DNA of 50,881 nt from Cellulomonas iranensis NBRC 101100 = JCM 18110 (GTDB lineage Bacteria; Actinomycetota; Actinomycetes; Actinomycetales; Cellulomonadaceae), in contig NZ_BCRB01000024.1 in NCBI RefSeq assembly GCF_001552375.1, positions 1 through 50,881 on the forward strand. The letters are read 5' to 3'. The translations under genes were made by a program, and so were the position numbers. The notes below the pieces were generated by a model that did not search any database, was not told where the DNA came from, and saw nothing but the letters and a program-made list of their open reading frames with translations. Positions 9,743 through 16,027 of the stretch are shown here, piece after piece (the first letter of the stretch is position 1; every line of letters begins with the position of its first letter).

Positions 9743-11398
9743 TCAGGTGCGAGACGCGACCGAGGCGTCCTGCTCGCGGGCGAGGTTCTCCGCCGCGGGC
9801 TCGGGCGACGCACCGGCACCGACGGGCCGGACGTCGACGGCCGGCGCCGGCACCGGATCGGCCTCGCGCGCCACCCGTGCCAGCAGCACGACCCAGGCGA
9901 GGACCGCCAGCACGGCCCCGCCGACCAGCACGGCGACGGGCAGCGGGGGCTGCCACGGGTCCACCACCGGCTCGAACCACGGTGCCGACGTCCCCGCGAC
10001 GTACCGGCGCAGGTTCTCGCCGAAGGCGAGGACCTGCACGACGCCCACGACCGCCAGCAGCAGCGACGACACGCGACGCGCGGCCGCGCCCGTGACCGGT
10101 GACCGTGCGTCGAGCAGCACGCCCGCGAGGAGCGGGACCCCGACCGAGACGGCCATGAGGTACCGCCCCTGCCAGGGCAGCCCCACCTGGGTGGCGTTCG
10201 GGACCTGGAGCACGACCGGGAGCGCGACGACCAGAGCGGCGACGCCGGCGAGCGCCAGCGCCTCCCGTCCCCGCGCGACGGCGAGCGCGAGCAGGACGAG
10301 GAGACCCAGCGCGGCGGCGAGCAGCAGGTAGACGCTGCCCGGCGAGGGCGTGTCGTGCCACCCGAACCGGCCGAACTGCTGCTCGACGTACGACGAGGTC
10401 AGACGCAGCACGTCGTTCAGCGCCTTCGCCGTGGTCAGCTCCGGGTAGGCGATGATGCCCGCCCCGGACACCGCACCCGCGCGCAGGATCCAGAGCACGG
10501 CTGCGACCGAGCCGACGACACCCAGGCCCAGGCCGGGCCACGCGCGCGCGTCCACGAGAGCGGCGCGCACGCACCGCCAGCCGGCGAGCACGGCCGCCGC
10601 GAGCACGATGATCGCCAGGAACAGCGGGGAGAACGCCTTCGCGTTGACCAGCAGGACCACGAGCACGCCGGCACGCCACCAGCGGCGGGACACCAGCCGG
10701 TCGTCCGGTTCGCGCAGCGCGATCGTCAGCGTGAGCCACAGACCGATCCCGGCGGCGGCCTCCACCGCGTTGGGGTTCACGGTGCTGTTCATGAAGACGA
10801 CCATGGGCGTCGTGGCGACGGCCACGGCGGGGACGACCCAGCGGCGACGCGCCGTCTCGGCGACGGACCGCAGGCCGAGCGCGATGCAGAACCCCCCGAG
10901 GAGCGCGCTCATGAAGCGCATGAGGTAGAGGGTGCCGAGCCTCGGCTCGAGCACCGTCGGCAGCCCGACGACGGCGTAGTAGAGCGGGTTGTAGTTCCCG
11001 GCCGAGGTCGTCGCGCCCTGCGGCGCGGACACGTCCCCCCAGTCGGCGTCCCAGCACGAGGCCGGCTCGCTGGACCTGAACGCGAAGCAGCCGGGCATCT
11101 CGCCGGTCAGGCCGTAGATGCGAGGCAGCTCCGCCCGCCAGACCCCGACACGGGCCTCCTCCAGCGGCGCGCCGCGCACGAGCGCGGCCGCCCTCACGAT
11201 GTGCGCCGGCTCGTCGGGGCCTGCGGCCATGGGGCTCGCGAGCGCCCAGACCCCGCCCAGCGCGGTGAGCACCGCCCACGAGAGCCAGAACACCGCTCGG
11301 GGGGACCACGGCGACCGGGCGCGCCGACGTGGGCGTGCGGACCGTCCGGCACCGACGGGGACCGACGGCTCCGGCTGCTGCTCAGCGCTCGTCGGCAT
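9743..11398 (-). CDS. DUF2142 polytopic membrane protein, second copy
   Basis: 551 residues, shorter than its neighbour because it lacks the large extracytoplasmic insert. TM1 (about 33-53) is followed by the family signature AAGPDEPAHIVRAAALVRG, then ten or so TM helices and a Pro/Ala tail. The ATG start overlaps the end of the DUF2304 gene by 17 nt, so the two are co-translated. Likely role, by inference: a GT-C-like transferase that takes sugar from a polyprenyl-phosphate donor made by the upstream DPM1-like enzyme and adds it to a glycan outside the membrane. Confidence 0.88.
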   Translation of the reverse strand: MPTSAEQQPEPSVPVGAGRSARPRRRARSPWSPRAVFWLSWAVLTALGGVWALASPMAAGPDEPAHIVRAAALVRGAPLEEARVGVWRAELPRIYGLTGEMPGCFAFRSSEPASCWDADWGDVSAPQGATTSAGNYNPLYYAVVGLPTVLEPRLGTLYLMRFMSALLGGFCIALGLRSVAETARRRWVVPAVAVATTPMVVFMNSTVNPNAVEAAAGIGLWLTLTIALREPDDRLVSRRWWRAGVLVVLLVNAKAFSPLFLAIIVLAAAVLAGWRCVRAALVDARAWPGLGLGVVGSVAAVLWILRAGAVSGAGIIAYPELTTAKALNDVLRLTSSYVEQQFGRFGWHDTPSPGSVYLLLAAALGLLVLLALAVARGREALALAGVAALVVALPVVLQVPNATQVGLPWQGRYLMAVSVGVPLLAGVLLDARSPVTGAAARRVSSLLLAVVGVVQVLAFGENLRRYVAGTSAPWFEPVVDPWQPPLPVAVLVGGAVLAVLAWVVLLARVAREADPVPAPAVDVRPVGAGASPEPAAENLAREQDASVASRT

Positions 11399-11765
11399 CG
11401 CGTGCCCCTTCGTCGAGGGGGACGGGCGCCACGGCGGGGCGCGGCACGGCCTCGTCGACGGCGATCCGTCGCGCGAGCGACGTGATCTGCTGCTCCATGT
11501 CCCGGAACCGGCGGTAGGTCGTCACCATGTACAGCAGGAACGCGATGATCAGCCCGTACAGCAGCAGGTCGGTGCCGCGGCCCACGCCCACGAACTCGGC
11601 GATGAGGTTCCAGGTGTCGGGGAAGATCACCGACAGCGTCGCGAGCAGCGCCGCGAGGACGACGGTCACACGACGCAGCGCGAGGTGACGCGCACCCGAG
11701 GGCGGGCGCAGCCCCAGGACGAAGACGGCCGCGATCGCGACCACGAGCAGCAGCTTGATCAGCAC
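11382..11765 (-). CDS. DUF2304 small membrane protein
   Basis: 127 residues. Three predicted TM helices (about 2-20, 33-50, 66-86) are followed by a cytoplasmic amphipathic stretch RRFRDMEQQITSLARRI and a Pro/Asp-rich tail. It starts at a GTG only 4 nt after the DPM1-like GT2 stop. The same GT2-then-DUF2304 order occurs again at 32331-33511. The family has no established function; a membrane anchor or partner of the adjacent GT2 is proposed from this repeated linkage and from the TM-plus-coil layout. Confidence 0.88.
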   Translation of the reverse strand: MLIKLLLVVAIAAVFVLGLRPPSGARHLALRRVTVVLAALLATLSVIFPDTWNLIAEFVGVGRGTDLLLYGLIIAFLLYMVTTYRRFRDMEQQITSLARRIAVDEAVPRPAVAPVPLDEGARDADER

Positions 11766-11769
11766 GCGA

Positions 11770-12450
11770 TTACCTGTAGATCATCTCGGTCAGGATGTTG
11801 ACGGCGTTGAACACCGACTGCCCCTTGGAGCGCGAGTAGTCGGTGTAGAGGATGTGCACCGGGTGCTCGACCCAGCGCAGACCCGCGCGACCGACCTGCT
11901 CGATGATCTCCGAGGCGTGCGCCATCCGGTTCTGGCGGATCCGCAGCGTCGCGGCCGCCCGTCGGTTGAGGGCCCGCAGGCCGTTGTGCGTGTCGGTGAG
12001 GCGGACGCCCGTGGTGGCGTTGGAGTACACGATCGCCGCACGCAGCACCGCGCGCTTGACCGCTCCCGGCCGTGTCCGCGCGTCGAGGAAGCGCGACCCG
12101 AAGACGACGTCGGCCTCGTCCGTCCGCAGCCGCGACACCATCGCCACGGCGTCCTCCCGCTGGTGCTGACCGTCCGAGTCGAACGTCACCACGTACTGCG
12201 CCCCGAGCCGCAGCGCCGTCTCGAGGCCCGTCTGCAGCGCGGCACCCTGGCCCAGGTTGATCGGGTGCTCCACCACCAGCGCCCCGGCGTCGCGCGCGAC
12301 CGCGGCCGAGTCGTCGGTGCTGCCGTCGTCCACGGCGACGACGAGGGGGAACGACGTGCGCAGGTCCCGGATCACGTCCCCGACGACCGCGCTCTCGTTG
12401 AACAGGGGCACGACCACGCACGTGTCGTCGTGGAGGGCCTGGTGGGCCAC
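11770..12450 (-). CDS. DPM1-like glycosyltransferase family 2 (polyprenyl-phosphate sugar synthase type)
   Basis: 226 residues from the GTG at 12450. GT-A motifs are CVVVPLFNES, VVAVDDGSTDDS, the NLGQGAALQTGLE loop and the metal/donor motif TFDSDGQHQ, with the family-typical ending YTDYSRSKGQSVFNAVNIL. No C-terminal TM helix is present, so it needs another way to reach the membrane; the DUF2304 gene 4 nt downstream is a candidate partner. A GTG at 12486 would add 12 residues, but it abuts a TAGGCT -10 box and so lies before the likely transcription start. The chosen GTG has an AGGGAAGAG purine tract upstream. Donor and product are unknown. Confidence 0.9.
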   Translation of the reverse strand: MAHQALHDDTCVVVPLFNESAVVGDVIRDLRTSFPLVVAVDDGSTDDSAAVARDAGALVVEHPINLGQGAALQTGLETALRLGAQYVVTFDSDGQHQREDAVAMVSRLRTDEADVVFGSRFLDARTRPGAVKRAVLRAAIVYSNATTGVRLTDTHNGLRALNRRAAATLRIRQNRMAHASEIIEQVGRAGLRWVEHPVHILYTDYSRSKGQSVFNAVNILTEMIYR

Positions 12451-12486
12451 GGTGCAGACTCTTCCCTCGGACGGAGCGGACGGCAC

Positions 12487-12492
12487 AGCCTA
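12487..12492 (-). promoter_or_regulatory. -10 box for the DPM1-like GT2 / DUF2304 / DUF2142 unit
   Basis: TAGGCT reads on the minus strand at 12492-12487. Transcription would start near 12480, giving a leader of about 30 nt with a purine-rich ribosome site. It is back to back with the plus-strand box at 12522-12527. Confidence 0.5.
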
Positions 12493-12521
12493 CCCGTGCC
12501 CGACCGGGAAGCCGAGCCTCG

Positions 12522-12533
12522 TAGGCTCGGTGC
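12522..12533 (+). promoter_or_regulatory. Leaderless-type -10 box for the 342-residue protein
   Basis: TAGGCT (12522-12527) ends exactly 6 nt before the GTG at 12534, which implies a leaderless transcript. Confidence 0.55.
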
Positions 12534-13562
12534 GTGGAGTCCCAGAATCACTACTACGGCCACAGCAGCGCGCTCGCGCGGTACGCCGGGCTGCCAGGGC
12601 CCCGGCACCTGCCCGGCCTCGTGCAGCACGGCTGGACGGCGACGTCCCCGCTTGAGACGCACTTCCGGGACTTCCCGGCGGTCGGCGCCCCGGGCGGTCG
12701 GCGAGGACGTTCCCTGTTCGTGTGGTCCCACACGTCGCGCGCGTGGGACCCGCGCACCGCCCGCCGGCGCAGCGTCGCGATCGGCGCCCCGTGGCACTAC
12801 CTGTGCGCGACGCTCGGGCCGCGGCCCGCCGGTTCGGGCACCGTGATCCTGCCGGTGCACGGGATCGCCACGCAGCCGCTGCTCGGCGACCACGCCGCGG
12901 TGGCTCGCGCGTGGGCCGAGACCGAGGGCCCGGCCACCGTGTGCCTGTACCACGTCGAGGCCGACGACCCCCGCGTGGTCCGCGCCTACGCGGACGCGGG
13001 TCACCGGGTGGTCACGCTCGGGCGTCGCACCGACCCGGCGTTCCTCGGACGGCTCCACACGTTGCTGACCGGTGCAGCACGCGTGGTGTCGAACCGGTTG
13101 TCGACCCCGGTGGTGTACGCCGCCGCGGCGGGTGTCGACGCCGTGGTCTCGGGTGACGCCATGCGCCTGGCCGGTGAGCGCCCGGACGACGCCGCCGCCG
13201 TGGCGGCCCGCTGGCCCGAGTTCTACGAGCGGGGCAGCACGCTCGCCGAGCGCACGAGCGTCGCCCGCGACGAGACCGGCGCCGACGCCGTGCTCACGCC
13301 GGACGACCTTCGCGCGCTGCTGGGCTGGGACCGCCGACGTCCCGGCCCGTGGCTGGATCACTGGCTGCGGGCGCCGGCGCACCGCGCCGCGACGCAGCTG
13401 GGCAGGCGGGCGTCCGGCTCGGCCTCCGACGCTCCCGCCGGGGACGCACCCTCGCTGTCCTTCGGGCGGTGGTTCGCCGCCGCGACGGAGTACCTGCCGC
13501 GCCCGCTGGGATCCGCCCCGGCGGTACCCGGGGAGCCGCTGGCGGTGCCGGTCCCCGACTGA
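12534..13562 (+). CDS. Uncharacterised protein, possible GT-B glycosyltransferase
   Basis: 342 residues, soluble, no TM helix. I do not recognise it as a named family. Motifs such as LPGLVQHGW near the N-terminus, RSLFVWSHTSRAW, VAIGAPWHYL and the histidine-rich YHVEADDP are reminiscent of GT-B-fold glycan transferases in the CDP-glycerophosphotransferase/polysialyltransferase sphere. A central Rossmann-like alternation (TVILPVHGIAT, ATVCLYHVEA, HRVVTLGRR) fits this. The C-terminus is Pro/Ala-rich. It is a single-gene leaderless unit, convergent with wecD and divergent from the DPM1-like GT2. Its place beside the Fuc4NAc genes, which lack a recognisable WecF, makes it a candidate transferase for that sugar. 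Confidence 0.75.
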   Translation: MESQNHYYGHSSALARYAGLPGPRHLPGLVQHGWTATSPLETHFRDFPAVGAPGGRRGRSLFVWSHTSRAWDPRTARRRSVAIGAPWHYLCATLGPRPAGSGTVILPVHGIATQPLLGDHAAVARAWAETEGPATVCLYHVEADDPRVVRAYADAGHRVVTLGRRTDPAFLGRLHTLLTGAARVVSNRLSTPVVYAAAAGVDAVVSGDAMRLAGERPDDAAAVAARWPEFYERGSTLAERTSVARDETGADAVLTPDDLRALLGWDRRRPGPWLDHWLRAPAHRAATQLGRRASGSASDAPAGDAPSLSFGRWFAAATEYLPRPLGSAPAVPGEPLAVPVPD

Positions 13563-13573
13563 CGGACGCGCGC

Positions 13574-13590
13574 CGCGGCGGTCAGCCGCG
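13574..13590. terminator. Possible short convergent hairpin
   Basis: CGCGGC and GCCGCG pair around a 5-nt loop in the gap between the convergent ends of the 342-residue protein gene and wecD. It is only a 6-bp stem in a GC-rich region. Confidence 0.3.
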
Positions 13591-14370
13591 CGCAGTCGCC
13601 GCGGCCAGCGCCGCCCGGCGCACGAGGTGCACCGTCTCGACGGCCGCGAACGGGCGCAGGCCGCGGCGGGCCCACGCGCGCTGCACGCGCACGTTCTGCA
13701 CCTGCGTCGAGATCACCAGCCGCGCGGCGCCGGCCGCCGCGGCCCGGTCCTCGACGGCCGCGAGCAGGTCGCCGTACAGCCCTCGGCCCTGCGCCGACGG
13801 GACGAGACCCGCCAGCAGCACCTCGACGTGGTCGTCCCCCTCCGCCAGGGTGGCGACGCCCACCGGCTCCCCGTCCAGCATCTGCACGAGCACGTCGTCG
13901 GGGCTGCGGCGCACGGTGCCGGTGGCCCACTCCTCGTAACCCGCGAGGGCCGCGTCCGGGTCGAGCAGCGGGTCTGCCGTGTAGTGGTTGCCGTAGGCGG
14001 TGAACGAGGCCCGCACGACCGACCGCACCGCCGCCTCGGCGGCCGCGCGGTCGAGGTCGCCCGACGGGACCACGTCCGTCCGCGTCGGCGGGTCGCCGCC
14101 GACGACGGGCTTCTCCCAGTACGTGAGCGCCCCGGCCGGCAGCACCGCGCGCGAGGTCGAGGCCAGCAGCGCCGGGACGTCCTGGCGCGCGACGTCGTAC
14201 CGGGCGACGAGCACGTCCGCGGTCGAGGACTCGACCAGGTCGACCAGCTCGGTCCCCCGCACCTCCCCGGGCCCGACCGTCAGCCGGTGCACCTCGACGC
14301 CGAACCGGGCGGTGTCCGCGGGCGAGGGCGCGCAGACCACGCCGGGTGCGGCGAGCGCGTCCCAGGCCAC
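13582..14370 (-). CDS. wecD: WecD-like GNAT acetyltransferase (dTDP-Fuc4N acetylation)
   Basis: 262 residues. The C-terminal half is a GNAT domain with the acetyl-CoA loop PSAQGRGLYGDLL and the WecD/RffC-type segment ISTQVQNVRVQRAWARRGLRP; the N-terminal half is a family-typical extension. The enzyme is expected to transfer acetyl from acetyl-CoA to the 4-amino group of dTDP-4-amino-4,6-dideoxygalactose. It starts at a GTG 3 nt after the wecE stop, so the two form an operon in pathway order. The WecE partner strongly supports the substrate; another amino-sugar acceptor remains possible. Confidence 0.87.
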   Translation of the reverse strand: MAWDALAAPGVVCAPSPADTARFGVEVHRLTVGPGEVRGTELVDLVESSTADVLVARYDVARQDVPALLASTSRAVLPAGALTYWEKPVVGGDPPTRTDVVPSGDLDRAAAEAAVRSVVRASFTAYGNHYTADPLLDPDAALAGYEEWATGTVRRSPDDVLVQMLDGEPVGVATLAEGDDHVEVLLAGLVPSAQGRGLYGDLLAAVEDRAAAAGAARLVISTQVQNVRVQRAWARRGLRPFAAVETVHLVRRAALAAATARG

Positions 14371-14373
14371 GGG

Positions 14374-15522
14374 TCAGGCCGCCGCGGGGCGGAACGCCAC
14401 GACGGCGTCCCGCACGCGCTCGACCGAGGAATCCGGCATCCCGGCCCACAGCGGCAGCCGCACCAGGCGCCCCGCGAAGTCGTCGGTCGCCGGGCACGGC
14501 GCGGGCGTGCGGCCGAACCGCCGGCCGGCGATCGACGAGTGCAGCGGGATGTAGTGGAACGTCGCGCCGACACCGGCCGCCCGCAGGTGGTCCAGCATCG
14601 CGTCGCGCGAGCCCCTGCTCGGCGCCAGCAGCCAGAACACGTGCGCCGGGTGCTCGGCCTCCGCCGGCGGTGACATGAGCGTGCCCCCGGAGGCGTCCGC
14701 CCAGTCCGCCAGGCCCTCGGCGTAGGCGTCCCAGATCGCGTGCCGACGCTTCTGGACGTCGTCGAACGCCTCCAGCTGGGCGGTGAGCACCGCCGCCGTC
14801 AGCTCGCTCGGCAGGTAGCTGGAGCCGCGGTCGATCCAGGAGTACTTGTCGACCTCACCGCGCAGGAACCGAGACCGGTCGGTGCCCTTCTCGCGCAGCA
14901 CCTCGGCCCGCGGGCGTAGCGCGAGGTCGTTGATCAGCAGGGCACCGCCCTCGCCGCACTGGATGTTCTTCGTCGCGTGGAAGCTCTGCGCCGCCAGGAC
15001 GCCGAACGTCCCGCACGACCGACCGGCCCAGCGGGCGCCCAGCCCGTGGGCGTTGTCCTCCACCACGGCGATGCCGGCCGTGTGCGCGATCGCGAGCACC
15101 CGGTCCATGTCCGGCGCGACGCCGCCGTAGTGCACGACCGAGACGGCCCGGGTGCGCTCGGTGACCGCCGCCTCCATGGCGTCGACGTCGAGGCTCCCGG
15201 TACGGGGGTCGATGTCCACGAAGACCGGCGTGGCGCCGGTCATGATGATGGACGCGGCCGTCGTGGAGAACGTGAAGCTCGGCACGACCACCTCGTCCCC
15301 GGGGCCGAGGTCGAGCAGCCAGCTCGCCAGCTCCAGGGCGTGCGTGCCCGAACCGGTGAGCAGGGCGTGCGGGGAGCCGGTGATCGACTCGATCCCGCGG
15401 GCGGCCCGGGAGGTGAACGGGCCGTCGCCGTGGGTGTGGCCGCTCTCGAGCACCGCGTCCAGGTACTCCAGCTCGCCAGGCGCGCGGAACGGCTTGGAGA
15501 ACGGGATCCAGGCGTCGGTCAT
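14374..15522 (-). CDS. wecE: dTDP-4-amino-4,6-dideoxygalactose transaminase WecE
   Basis: 382 residues, DegT/DnrJ/EryC1/StrS family. The PLP lysine is K185 in SFHATKNIQCGEGGALL. The segments EKGTDRSRFLRGEVDKYSW and DRGSSYLPSEL are close to enterobacterial WecE/RffA, which converts dTDP-4-keto-6-deoxyglucose with glutamate to dTDP-Fuc4N. The substrate would come from RmlA and RmlB in this window. The ATG at 15522 follows a TATCCT box by 8 nt, giving a leaderless transcript divergent from the GtrA unit. WecD follows 3 nt downstream. This pair is best known from enterobacterial common antigen, so its presence in a Gram-positive locus is notable. Confidence 0.94.
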   Translation of the reverse strand: MTDAWIPFSKPFRAPGELEYLDAVLESGHTHGDGPFTSRAARGIESITGSPHALLTGSGTHALELASWLLDLGPGDEVVVPSFTFSTTAASIIMTGATPVFVDIDPRTGSLDVDAMEAAVTERTRAVSVVHYGGVAPDMDRVLAIAHTAGIAVVEDNAHGLGARWAGRSCGTFGVLAAQSFHATKNIQCGEGGALLINDLALRPRAEVLREKGTDRSRFLRGEVDKYSWIDRGSSYLPSELTAAVLTAQLEAFDDVQKRRHAIWDAYAEGLADWADASGGTLMSPPAEAEHPAHVFWLLAPSRGSRDAMLDHLRAAGVGATFHYIPLHSSIAGRRFGRTPAPCPATDDFAGRLVRLPLWAGMPDSSVERVRDAVVAFRPAAA

Positions 15523-15536
15523 GGTTGACGAGGATA
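15523..15536 (-). promoter_or_regulatory. Leaderless-type -10 box for wecE
   Basis: TATCCT on the minus strand (15536-15531) ends 8 nt before the wecE ATG. It is adjacent to the inverted repeat at 15538-15555. Confidence 0.5.
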
Positions 15537-15537
15537 G

Positions 15538-15555
15538 GCCCCCGCAGGCGGGGGC
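15538..15555. promoter_or_regulatory. Inverted repeat between divergent wecE and gtrA promoters (operator candidate)
   Basis: GCCCCCGC (15538-15545) and GCGGGGGC (15548-15555) are perfect inverted repeats separated by AG. The element covers the expected -35 region of both divergent promoters, whose -10 boxes are at 15531-15536 (-) and 15561-15566 (+). This is a good position for a dimeric regulator controlling both units. Confidence 0.45.
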
Positions 15556-15560
15556 TCCCG

Positions 15561-15572
15561 TACACTCGGCGC
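15561..15572 (+). promoter_or_regulatory. Leaderless-type -10 box for the gtrA unit
   Basis: TACACT (15561-15566) ends exactly 6 nt before a GTG at 15573. That GTG opens a 15-codon frame, not gtrA itself. Confidence 0.5.
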
Positions 15573-15620
15573 GTGCCCCTCAGCTCGTCCGCGCGCGTCT
15601 TCGCGCGCCCGCTCGCGTGA
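15573..15620 (+). CDS. Possible leaderless 15-residue upstream peptide coupled to gtrA
   Basis: A GTG placed 6 nt after TACACT opens the frame VPLSSSARVFARPLA, which stops at TGA 15618-15620. Its stop overlaps the gtrA GTG as GTGA, the same coupling used throughout this locus. gtrA has no Shine-Dalgarno, so translation of the short frame could deliver ribosomes to it. The peptide shows no recognisable function and the call rests on position alone. Confidence 0.35.
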   Translation: MPLSSSARVFARPLA

Positions 15621-16027
15621 CCGCGACCCTCGGGGGGCTCGTCCGGAGCGCCCTCGGCCACGAGCAGGTCCGCTACCTGCTGGTCGCGGGGACGACGACG
15701 CTGGGGTACCTCGCGCTGCTGGCCGGCCTGCTCGCCACCGGGCTGCCGTACATGTACGCGATCCTGCTGGCGCAGGCCGTCACCATCTCCGTGGCGTTCC
15801 CCACCTACCGCCGGCTGGTCTTCCGGTCCACGAACCCGTGGCGCCGCGACCTGCCGCGCTTCGTGGGCGTGTGGGGCGGCGGCTTCGTCGCGGGCGTCGT
15901 CGCGACGCCCGCGCTCGTCGAGCTCGCCGGCGTCCCGCCGCTCCCCGCCCAGGTGATCGCCGTCGTGGTGGTCGCCGTGCTGTCCTACCTGGGCCACCGG
16001 TACCTGAGCTTCGGCGGCCGCCGGTGA
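15617..16027 (+). CDS. GtrA family membrane protein
   Basis: 136 residues with four TM helices and family features VRYLLVAGTTTLGYLALL, the SVAFPTYRRLVFR turn after helix 2 and the ending LSYLGHRYLSF. GtrA proteins are implicated in moving polyprenyl-phosphate-linked sugars across the membrane, usually beside an ArnC/GtrB-type GT2, as here. The GTG at 15617 is the only reasonable start before the divergent wecE gene; it has no ribosome site and overlaps the stop of a short upstream frame. The stop overlaps a GTG of the next gene. Confidence 0.9.
   Translation: MTATLGGLVRSALGHEQVRYLLVAGTTTLGYLALLAGLLATGLPYMYAILLAQAVTISVAFPTYRRLVFRSTNPWRRDLPRFVGVWGGGFVAGVVATPALVELAGVPPLPAQVIAVVVVAVLSYLGHRYLSFGGRR

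Noticed and set aside
12451..12486. Longer start (GTG 12486) for the DPM1-like GT2
   Set aside because: This GTG directly abuts the TAGGCT box, so it would lie before the transcription start; GTG 12450 has a purine-rich site and fits family length.
15152..15616. Upstream extension of GtrA into the wecE region
   Set aside because: It is antisense to wecE and adds no membrane segment; a 136-residue GtrA is already complete.
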